Source of the DNA: Thermohalobaculum sp035513135
Lineage (GTDB): Bacteria > Pseudomonadota > Alphaproteobacteria > Rhodobacterales > Rhodobacteraceae
Length of the DNA: 7,132 nucleotides
Assembly (NCBI GenBank): GCA_035513135.1
Contig: DATKCQ010000175.1
Location: 1 to 7,132, forward strand
Direction: 5' to 3'
Made by a program: the position numbers and the translations under genes. Numbering within the stretch: position 1 is the first letter of the stretch; each line of letters begins with the position of its first letter. Shown here piece by piece: positions 1 to 5,374 of the stretch. The notes under the pieces were generated by a model. The model had not been told where the DNA came from and ran no database searches. It worked only from the letters and a program-made list of their open reading frames with translations.

Positions 1-134
1 TCGCGGCGCTGCGCGAGACCTCGGTGCTGTTCGCCATGCTGATCGGCGTGTTCGTGCTGGGCGAGCGCGCCGGCCCGATCCGCTGGGTCTCGGGCGCGCT
101 GATCCTCGCCGGCGTGGTGCTGATGCGGCTGTGA
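1..134 (+). CDS. EamA/DMT-family transporter, C-terminal end only
   Basis: Reading frame 3 is open from the window edge to a TGA at 132-134 and gives 43 residues; the start lies outside the window. The fragment begins AALRETSVLFA, continues through a hydrophobic stretch to a GER motif, and ends in a last membrane helix (VSGALILAGVVLMRL). The ALRETS-x-LFA and LGER motifs followed by a final helix are typical of the last repeat of EamA (drug/metabolite transporter) proteins, which are ten-helix inner-membrane carriers for amino acids, metabolites or drugs. The substrate cannot be inferred from this tail. It is separated from ehuB by a 140-nt control region, so it is probably a separate transcription unit upstream of the ectoine-type operon. 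The family call is fairly secure; the role is open. Confidence 0.75.
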   Translation, partial: AALRETSVLFAMLIGVFVLGERAGPIRWVSGALILAGVVLMRL

Positions 135-144
135 CGGACGCTCC

Positions 145-168
145 CGGGCCTTCAGTCTCGCTGGCCCG
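145..168 (+). terminator. Weak hairpin after the transporter gene, possible terminator
   Basis: CGGGCC (145-150) and GGCCCG (163-168) are perfect complements around a 12-nt loop, starting 10 nt after the transporter stop codon. The position suits a transcription end for the upstream gene, but the stem is only 6 bp, the loop is long and no T-run follows. In DNA this rich in G+C such a pairing can arise by chance, so this is a weak call. Confidence 0.2.
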
Positions 169-193
169 CCGGCGCGCCGATCCCGGCCTTGCG

Positions 194-226
194 TTGACTC
201 CGCACCACAGGCTGTGGTGCTCTAGG
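194..226 (+). promoter_or_regulatory. Candidate promoter of the ehu-eut operon
   Basis: TTGACT at 194-199 matches five of six bases of the sigma-70 -35 consensus and stands out in this GC-rich stretch. The region downstream has no good -10 box. The best A/T-containing hexamer, TCTAGG (221-226), is 21 bp away, longer than the usual 17. The inverted repeat at 202-220 fills the space between the two boxes, where a repressor, or an activator that remodels a long spacer as MerR-type proteins do, would be expected to act. The start site is not proven. Confidence 0.3.
202..220. promoter_or_regulatory. Perfect inverted repeat, candidate operator for the operon
   Basis: GCACCACA (202-209) and TGTGGTGC (213-220) are exact inverted copies separated by GGC. 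The site lies just downstream of a TTGACT box and 54 bp before the ehuB start, in the only sizeable gap upstream of the operon. Perfect 8-bp arms with a 3-bp centre fit a dimeric DNA-binding protein. No regulator gene is in the window. Ectoine operons are often controlled by EnuR, a MocR/GntR-type regulator, but I cannot match this site to its binding sequence. It could also fold as a hairpin in RNA, although no T-run follows and a loop of only 3 nt is tight. Confidence 0.5.
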
Positions 227-236
227 CGCCACGCAA

Positions 237-246
237 CCACCGGTGG
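237..246. promoter_or_regulatory. 10-bp palindrome CCACCGGTGG, possible second operator
   Basis: CCACCGGTGG is perfectly palindromic and lies 28 bp before the ehuB start. Its ACCAC half (236-240) is repeated from the larger inverted repeat (204-208), with the two copies exactly 32 bp apart, close to three helical turns. A GCCAC variant sits between them at 228-232. This may be a second binding site for the same factor. A 10-bp palindrome made mostly of G and C can also be chance. Confidence 0.3.
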
Positions 247-262
247 AGCAGGGAAACAGAAC

Positions 263-268
263 AGGGAG
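263..268 (+). promoter_or_regulatory. Ribosome binding site that fixes the ehuB start
   Basis: AGGGAG lies 6 nt before the ATG at 275, within an A-rich leader (GAAACAGAACAGGGAGAGAAAC) that contrasts with the surrounding GC-rich DNA. The in-frame GTG/ATG options further upstream would place a charged, non-conserved extension before the signal peptide and have no such site. The start at 275 is therefore preferred. Confidence 0.75.
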
Positions 269-274
269 AGAAAC

Positions 275-1135
275 ATGCGCCGAACATCTTTCAAGAGCGT
301 CGTGGTATCGGGTCTGGCGGCGGGTCTGGCGCTCGGCCTGACAGCCACCGCGGCCTCCGCCCAGTCGCTGCTGGAGAAGGCCGAGGCCGGCGAGACCGTC
401 CGCATCGGCTTCGCCAACGAGGTGCCCTGGGCCTATCCGGGCGACAACAACGAGCCGCTCGGCTTCGTCAACGTCATCGCGCTGGGTGTGCTGGAGAAGA
501 TGGGCATAACCGATGTCGAGCCCGTCGTCACCGAGTGGGGCGGGCTGATCCCCGGCCTTCAGGCCAACCGCTTCGACATCATCACCGGCGGCATGTACAT
601 CCTCGAGAGCCGCTGCGAGAACGTCGCCTTCTCGAAGCCCGTGGCGCAGGTCGGCGACGCCTTCATCGTGCCCGCGGGCAACCCCAAGGGCATCCAGACC
701 TATGCCGACATCAAGGACCAGGGCGCCACCCTGGTCACCGGCGCCGGCTACAACATCATCGAGGTGGCCAAGCAGGAGGGCGTCCCCGAGAGCAACATCA
801 TGACCGTGCCCGGGCCCACCGAGATCCTCGCCTCGGTGCGCGCGGGGCGTGCCGATGCCGGTGGCGTGACCTTCTTCACCGCCCAGAACCTCGCCGAGCA
901 GAGCGGCGGCGACATCGACGTGACCGATCCGAACGCGCTGCCCGACTACACGCTCAACTGGGCCGGCATCGCGTTTCGCCAGGGCGACGCCGACTTCGTC
1001 GAGGCGTTCGATGCGGCGCTCGACGGGTATCTCGGCTCGGACGAGATGATGGCGGCCGTGGCCGAGTACGGCTACGCCGAGGCCAACATCCCCGACGACA
1101 GCATCGAGACCTCGTGGGTCTGCGAGAACCGCTGA
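275..1135 (+). CDS. ehuB: Ectoine/hydroxyectoine-type ABC transporter, periplasmic binding protein
   Basis: This 286-residue family 3 solute-binding protein would capture the substrate in the periplasm and hand it to EhuCD. Residues 1-29 form a Sec signal peptide (RR...K start, hydrophobic core, ASA before Gln30). The layout follows EhuB: RIGFANE-x-PWAY (43-54), a TEWGGLIPGL segment (86-95), RFDIITGGMY (99-108), R113-C114, a GNPKG hinge region (135-139) and a C-terminal EANIP segment with C283. From memory, Sinorhizobium EhuB holds ectoine in an aromatic cage of Phe24, Tyr60 and Phe80 with Arg85 nearby. The matching positions here appear to be W52, W88, Y108 and R113, so the cage is kept but with two tryptophans. 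The region after the cage reads LGFVNV where I remember a GEAPEV-like motif. The gene opens the operon and is followed by a hairpin before ehuC. It is certainly a family 3 binding protein; that the ligand is ectoine is inferred. Confidence 0.82.
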   Translation: MRRTSFKSVVVSGLAAGLALGLTATAASAQSLLEKAEAGETVRIGFANEVPWAYPGDNNEPLGFVNVIALGVLEKMGITDVEPVVTEWGGLIPGLQANRFDIITGGMYILESRCENVAFSKPVAQVGDAFIVPAGNPKGIQTYADIKDQGATLVTGAGYNIIEVAKQEGVPESNIMTVPGPTEILASVRAGRADAGGVTFFTAQNLAEQSGGDIDVTDPNALPDYTLNWAGIAFRQGDADFVEAFDAALDGYLGSDEMMAAVAEYGYAEANIPDDSIETSWVCENR

Positions 1136-1146
1136 TCCGGCACGGC

Positions 1147-1171
1147 CGGGCGGCCCGCCGAGGGCCGCCCG
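1147..1171 (+). terminator. Strong intercistronic hairpin between ehuB and ehuC
   Basis: CGGGCGGCCC (1147-1156) and GGGCCGCCCG (1162-1171) form a perfect 10-bp stem, all G-C pairs, with a GCCGA loop. It starts 11 nt after the ehuB stop and ends 42 nt before the ehuC start. No T-run follows, so a full intrinsic terminator is unlikely. Hairpins at this place in binding-protein operons are known to slow 3' decay or cause partial termination, leaving more binding-protein mRNA than permease mRNA. That role is inferred from position and shape. Confidence 0.6.
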
Positions 1172-1213
1172 TGCGTTCGGGCGCGGTGCGGGGGGCGGTC
1201 CCAGGGGGGTCGG

Positions 1214-1879
1214 ATGTCCTATCCTGAATTTCTCGCGGAGTTCGGCCCCCGCTTCGTCTCCGGCGCCTGGATCACCGTCCAGCAGACGGTGCTGGCGATC
1301 CTCGTGGCCGTTGGCATCGCGCTGGTCATGGGGCTGATGCGGCTCTCGCACAACCTCGCCATGCGCGGCGTCGCCACCGTCTACATCGAGATCTTCCGCG
1401 GTACCTCGCTTCTGGTCCAGCTCTACTGGATTTTCTTCGTGCTGCCGCTGTTCGGGGTGACGCTCGACAAGTTCACCGCCGGCTTCCTCGCGGTGGGCAT
1501 GAACATCGGCAGCTACGGGGCCGAGCTGGTGCGCGGCGGCATCCTCTCGGTGCCCAAAGGCCAGTGGGAGGCGGCACTGGCGCTCAACATGTCGCCGACC
1601 AAGCGCATGGTGCGCATCATCTTCCCGCAGGCGCTGCTCAACATGCTGCCGCCCTGGGGCAACCTGTTGATCGAGCTGCTGAAGGGCACGGCGCTGGTGG
1701 CGCTGATCTCGGTCGCCGACCTGATGTTCGTCTCCAAGCAGATCAACGGCTCGACCTTCCTCTCGGCCGAGGCGTTCGGCACGGCGCTGGTGATCTACTA
1801 CGTGCTCGCCCGCCTGGTGATCTCGCCCGGCATGCGCCGGCTCGAGCGCGTCATGTCGCGCCGGATGGGGAGGGCCTGA
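1214..1879 (+). CDS. ehuC: Ectoine-type ABC transporter permease (EhuC)
   Basis: This 221-residue inner-membrane permease belongs to the polar amino acid transporter (HisM/HisQ) family. About five hydrophobic segments are visible (roughly 20-42, 64-83, 86-105, 150-172 and 188-205). The cytoplasmic coupling loop that contacts the ATPase runs from E119 (EAALALNMSP) to the FPQAL segment (137-141). Its usual glycine (EAA-xxx-G) is Asn125. The FRGTSLLVQLYW segment (61-72) and the GSYGAELVRGGI segment (99-110) are family features. The ATG at 1214 has an AGGGGGG site at 1203-1209. The gene follows ehuB after a 78-nt gap with a hairpin and precedes ehuD by 3 nt. It would pair with EhuD as a heterodimeric channel. 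The permease family is certain; the EhuC label comes from order and partners. Confidence 0.83.
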   Translation: MSYPEFLAEFGPRFVSGAWITVQQTVLAILVAVGIALVMGLMRLSHNLAMRGVATVYIEIFRGTSLLVQLYWIFFVLPLFGVTLDKFTAGFLAVGMNIGSYGAELVRGGILSVPKGQWEAALALNMSPTKRMVRIIFPQALLNMLPPWGNLLIELLKGTALVALISVADLMFVSKQINGSTFLSAEAFGTALVIYYVLARLVISPGMRRLERVMSRRMGRA

Positions 1880-1882
1880 GCC

Positions 1883-2557
1883 ATGTTCGACTGGCGCTGG
1901 GACTTCACCTTCCGCATCCTGCCCGCCCTGATCGACGGCACCATCAACACGCTGATCGCCGCGGGCGGCGGCTATGCCATCGCCGTGGTGCTGGGGCTGG
2001 TCTTCGCGCTGGCGCAGCGCACGCCCGTTCCCGGCCTGCGCCCGGTGGTGCGCGAGCTGGTCGAGGTGATCCGCTCGACCCCGCTGGTGCTGCAGATCTT
2101 TTTCGTCTTCTATGTCGGTCCGCAGTTCGGCCTGCGCCTGTCGCCCTGGACCGCGGGGATGATCGCCATCGGGCTGCACTACGCCGCCTACCTCTCCGAG
2201 GTCTACCGCGCCGGCATCGATGCCGTGCCCAGGGGCCAGTGGGAGGCCTGCCGGGCGCTGAACCTCAGCCCGGTGCGCACCTATGCGCGGGTGATCCTGC
2301 CGCAGGCGCTGCCACCGGCGCTGGCGGGGATGGGCAACTATCTCGTCGGCATCTTCAAGGACACGCCGATGCTCTCGGTGATCGGCGTGGGCGAGCTGAT
2401 GCACACGGCGAACGCCATCGGCTCCGAGCACTACCGCTTCCTCGAGCCGTACACGCTGGTCGGCCTGATATTCCTCGCCATCTCGCTGCCCGCCGCGGCC
2501 GGGATCCGGGCCTTCGAGGCGCGCGTGCGCGCCGCACTGGGGATGGAGAAGGGATGA
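1883..2557 (+). CDS. ehuD: Ectoine-type ABC transporter permease (EhuD)
   Basis: This 224-residue second permease subunit is of the same family as EhuC. Hydrophobic segments lie at about 18-43, 64-85, 90-108, 150-172 and 188-208. The ATPase-coupling loop runs from E121 (EACRALNLSP) to ILPQALP (138-144) and again carries Asn (N127) where the consensus has Gly. The RSTPLVLQIFF segment (64-74) and the YAAYLSEVYRAGI segment (100-112) match the family. The start codon is 3 nt after the ehuC stop, with GGGGAGG at 1867-1873 inside the end of ehuC. The last four bases, ATGA, are shared with the start of ehuA, so the two are probably translationally coupled. Confidence 0.83.
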   Translation: MFDWRWDFTFRILPALIDGTINTLIAAGGGYAIAVVLGLVFALAQRTPVPGLRPVVRELVEVIRSTPLVLQIFFVFYVGPQFGLRLSPWTAGMIAIGLHYAAYLSEVYRAGIDAVPRGQWEACRALNLSPVRTYARVILPQALPPALAGMGNYLVGIFKDTPMLSVIGVGELMHTANAIGSEHYRFLEPYTLVGLIFLAISLPAAAGIRAFEARVRAALGMEKG

Positions 2558-3372
2558 AGACCTATTCGCTCGACGAGTTCCCCGCAACCCTCGGCGCCGA
2601 CGCGCCGATGGTCCGGTTCGCCGGGGTGACCAAGCGCTATGGCGACCTGACGGTGCTGGACGCGCTCGACCTCGACGTGTCCGAGGGCGAGATCATCTCG
2701 GTGATCGGCCCCTCGGGCTCGGGCAAGACCACGGTGCTCAGGATGCTGATGACGCTCGAGACCATCGACGAGGGCGTGATCTACGTCGCCGGCGAGCCGC
2801 TGACCCACGTGCAGCGGGGCGGCAGGCTGGTGCCGGCGAACCAGCGGCACCTGCGCCGCATGCGCGGCCACATCGGCATGGTGTTCCAGCACTTCAACCT
2901 GTTCCCGCACATGACCGCGCTCGAGAACTGCATGGAGGCGCCGGTGCACGTGCTGGGCTTCTCGAAGAAGCAGGCGCGCGCGCGGGCCGAGGAGCTGCTC
3001 GAAATGGTTGGCCTCAAGGACAAGCAGGACCAGCACCCCACCCGCCTCTCGGGCGGCCAGCAGCAGCGCGTGGCGATCGCCCGGGCGCTTGCCATGCGGC
3101 CCAAGGTCATGCTGTTCGACGAAGTAACCTCGGCGCTCGACCCCGAGGTGGTGGGCGAGGTGCTCAACGTCATCCGCAAGCTCGCCAGGGAGCATAATCT
3201 GACCATGCTCATGGTCACCCACCAGATGGGCTTCGCGCGCGAGATCTCGCACCGCGTGTGCTTCTTCTACGAGGGCAAGATCGCCGAGGCGGGGAGGCCC
3301 GAGGAAATCTTCGCCGAGCCGAAGAACGAGCGCACCCGCCAGTTCCTCTCCGCCGTGCTGGAGGCGGGCTGA
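2554..3372 (+). CDS. ehuA: Ectoine-type ABC transporter ATP-binding protein (EhuA)
   Basis: This 272-residue ATPase powers the EhuCD channel from the cytoplasmic face. All ABC motifs are intact: A-loop Y29, Walker A GPSGSGKT (52-59), Q-loop Q112 in FQHFNLFPH, signature LSGGQQQR (165-172), Walker B VMLFDE (185-190), D-loop SALD (193-196) and switch H223 in VTHQMGF. The stretch VPANQRHLRR (93-102) is an insert between Walker A and the Q-loop that, with the ERTRQFLSAVL ending, resembles EhuA as I remember it more than general glutamine or arginine transporters. This is the best single support for the ectoine-type label. The ATG at 2554 overlaps the ehuD stop (ATGA), with GGAGAAGGG just before it. 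eutB follows after 3 nt. Confidence 0.87.
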   Translation: MKTYSLDEFPATLGADAPMVRFAGVTKRYGDLTVLDALDLDVSEGEIISVIGPSGSGKTTVLRMLMTLETIDEGVIYVAGEPLTHVQRGGRLVPANQRHLRRMRGHIGMVFQHFNLFPHMTALENCMEAPVHVLGFSKKQARARAEELLEMVGLKDKQDQHPTRLSGGQQQRVAIARALAMRPKVMLFDEVTSALDPEVVGEVLNVIRKLAREHNLTMLMVTHQMGFAREISHRVCFFYEGKIAEAGRPEEIFAEPKNERTRQFLSAVLEAG

Positions 3373-3375
3373 ACC

Positions 3376-4392
3376 ATGACCCTGACGCTGGCCGACATAT
3401 TCGCCGCCCGCCGCCGCATCGCCGGGGTGGCGGCGGTGACGCCGCTGGTGCCCTCGCCCTTCATGCAGCAGCGCACGGGCCATGACTTCCTGCTCAAGCT
3501 CGAAACCACCCAGCCGATCGGCGCCTTCAAGCTGCGCGGCGCGGCGAACGCCGTGCTGCAACAGCCCGAGGGGACGCGGGACGGGACTCGGGGCGTCACC
3601 TGCTGCTCGACCGGCAACCACGGCCGCGGGGTCGCCTACGCCGCCCGGGCGCGCGGCCTGCGCGCGGTGGTCTGCATGTCGTCGCTGGTGCCGCAGACGA
3701 AGATCGACGGCATCGAGGCGCTGGGCGCCGAGGTGCGCATCGTCGGCCGCAGCCAGGACGATGCGCAACGCGAATGCCTGCGCCTCGTCGCCGACGAGGG
3801 CCTGACCGAGATCTCCCCCTTCGACGACCCGGCCGTCGTCGCCGGGCAAGGCACCATCGGGCTCGAGCTGTCGGAGCAGCGCCCCGACCTCGCGGCGATC
3901 CTCGTGCCGCTCTCGGGCGGCGGTCTGGCGGCCGGCATCGCGCTGGCCGCCAAGGCGATCAACCCCGATCTGCGCGTCATCGGGATTACCATGGACCGCG
4001 GCGCCGCCATGCACGCGTCGATCCGCGCCGGCCACCCGGTCGAGGTCGAGGAGGTGGCGAGCCTCGCCGACTCGCTCGGCGGCGGCATCGGACTCGACAA
4101 CCGGCTGACCTTCGCGCTGTGCCGCGACCTGCTCGATGCGACCGTCCTCGTCACCGAGGCCGAGATCTACCGCGCCATGCAGACGCTCTACTACGAGGAC
4201 CGGATCGTGTGCGAGGGGGCGAGCGCCGTCGGCCACGCCGCGATCCTCTCCGGCAAGTGGTCGCCACCCGGCCCCACCGCCACGATCATCTCGGGCCGCA
4301 ACCTCGACATGACGCTGCACGCCGACATCATGCAGGGCCGCGACGTGACGCTCGGAGACCTGGCCATCGGGGGACAGCCCTATGCCGCGTGA
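3376..4392 (+). CDS. eutB: PLP-dependent threonine dehydratase-like enzyme (EutB)
   Basis: This 338-residue fold-type II PLP enzyme belongs to the threonine dehydratase/serine racemase family, without the C-terminal ACT regulatory domain of biosynthetic threonine deaminase. The PLP lysine is K52 in GAFKLRGAAN. The substrate loop is STGNHGRG (78-85). The phosphate-binding glycine loop is SGGGL (180-184). SGRN (306-309) is at the usual cofactor-ring position, and E280-GASAVG is conserved in the family. In ectoine operons EutB is linked to the hydroxyectoine branch, with a proposed removal of the hydroxyl group; the exact reaction is not settled to my knowledge. The name has nothing to do with ethanolamine EutB. 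The gene starts 3 nt after ehuA (GGAGG at 3360-3364) and overlaps eutC by 11 bp. A general serine/threonine dehydratase is the main alternative. Confidence 0.8.
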   Translation: MTLTLADIFAARRRIAGVAAVTPLVPSPFMQQRTGHDFLLKLETTQPIGAFKLRGAANAVLQQPEGTRDGTRGVTCCSTGNHGRGVAYAARARGLRAVVCMSSLVPQTKIDGIEALGAEVRIVGRSQDDAQRECLRLVADEGLTEISPFDDPAVVAGQGTIGLELSEQRPDLAAILVPLSGGGLAAGIALAAKAINPDLRVIGITMDRGAAMHASIRAGHPVEVEEVASLADSLGGGIGLDNRLTFALCRDLLDATVLVTEAEIYRAMQTLYYEDRIVCEGASAVGHAAILSGKWSPPGPTATIISGRNLDMTLHADIMQGRDVTLGDLAIGGQPYAA

Positions 4393-5371
4393 CATCTCGG
4401 TGCTGACCGAGGCCGACCTGCGCGCCCTCGTGCCGCTCGACCTCGCCGCCATCGACACCGTCGAGCGGGCATTCGTCGCGCTCGCCGGGGGCGGCGTGGT
4501 GATGCCGCCGGTCCTGTCGATGGAGATCCCGGACGCCCACGGCGAGGTGGACGTGAAGACCGCCTACATCCCCGGCTTCGAGAGTTTCGCCATCAAGGTC
4601 AGCCCGGGCTTCTTCGACAACCCCGGGCTGGGGCTGCCCAGCCTCAACGGCCTGATGATCCTGTTCTCGGCGAAGACCGGGCTGGTCGAGGCCCTGCTGC
4701 TCGACAACGGCTACCTGACGGACGTGCGCACCGCCGCCGCCGGCGCCGTCGCGGCGCGCCACCTCGCCCCCGACGTGACCTGCGCCGGCGTCATGGGCAC
4801 CGGCGCGCAGGCGCGGCTGCAGATGCGGGCGGCCCACCTGGTGCGCCCGTTCAGGCGCGCCCTCGTCTGGGGCCGCGACCTGGCGAAGGCGGCCGCCTGC
4901 GCCGACGACCTCGCCGCGGCGCTCGGCATCGAGGCGACGCCCGAGCCAGACCCGGCCCGGCTCGTCGCACAGTCGCAACTGGTGGTCACCACCACCCCCG
5001 CGCGCGCGCCGGTGCTCATGGCCGACTGGCTGCACCCCGGCCTGCACATCACCGCGATGGGCTCCGACCAGGCCGGCAAGAACGAGATCGACCCGCAGGC
5101 GCTGGCCCGCGCCGACCGCTACGTCGCCGACCGCGTGAGCCAGTGCGAGGCCATGGGCGAGCTGCGCACGGCGCTGGCCGCCCGGCTGATGCGCGCCGAG
5201 CGGGTGCCCGAGCTCGGCCAGATCGTCCGCGACCCGGCCTTGGGACGCGCCGCCGCGCAAGACATCACCATCGCCGACCTCACCGGCACCGGCGCCCAGG
5301 ACACCGCCATCGCCACCCTCGCTTTCGCCCGCGCGCGCGAACAGGGCGCCGGCACCGTCATCCGGGCCTGA
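4382..5371 (+). CDS. eutC: Ornithine cyclodeaminase/mu-crystallin family protein (EutC)
   Basis: This 329-residue NAD(P)-binding protein has the ornithine cyclodeaminase/mu-crystallin fold, whose members act on amino acids and cyclic imines as deaminases, dehydrogenases or ketimine reductases. The dinucleotide loop is MGTGAQA (138-144). K72 in IKVSPG and R116 in the TDVRTAAAGA segment (113-122) are in the expected substrate-binding positions. D229 in GSDQAGKNEID matches the catalytic-region aspartate of the family. The ADLTGTGAQDTAIA segment (298-311) is the usual C-terminal signature. EutC is proposed to work with EutA and EutB in turning hydroxyectoine into ectoine; EutA is absent here. The start overlaps the end of eutB by 11 bp, with GGGGGA at 4369-4374. 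Family is certain, substrate unknown. Confidence 0.8.
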   Translation: MPRDISVLTEADLRALVPLDLAAIDTVERAFVALAGGGVVMPPVLSMEIPDAHGEVDVKTAYIPGFESFAIKVSPGFFDNPGLGLPSLNGLMILFSAKTGLVEALLLDNGYLTDVRTAAAGAVAARHLAPDVTCAGVMGTGAQARLQMRAAHLVRPFRRALVWGRDLAKAAACADDLAAALGIEATPEPDPARLVAQSQLVVTTTPARAPVLMADWLHPGLHITAMGSDQAGKNEIDPQALARADRYVADRVSQCEAMGELRTALAARLMRAERVPELGQIVRDPALGRAAAQDITIADLTGTGAQDTAIATLAFARAREQGAGTVIRA

Positions 5372-5374
5372 GCC

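Noticed and set aside
131..274. Upstream in-frame extension of ehuB by 48 codons
   Set aside because: The extension is a charged, low-complexity sequence that overlaps the transporter stop and the inverted repeat. The ATG at 275 has a good ribosome site and starts a normal signal peptide.
1564..2553. 330-codon N-terminal extension of the EhuA frame
   Set aside because: It is the shifted reading of ehuC and ehuD. The real ATPase begins at 2554, where ABC homology starts and where it overlaps the ehuD stop.
3376..5371. eutB and eutC as ethanolamine ammonia-lyase subunits
   Set aside because: The name overlap is historical. The proteins here have PLP-dehydratase and ornithine cyclodeaminase folds and no cobalamin-dependent ammonia-lyase features.
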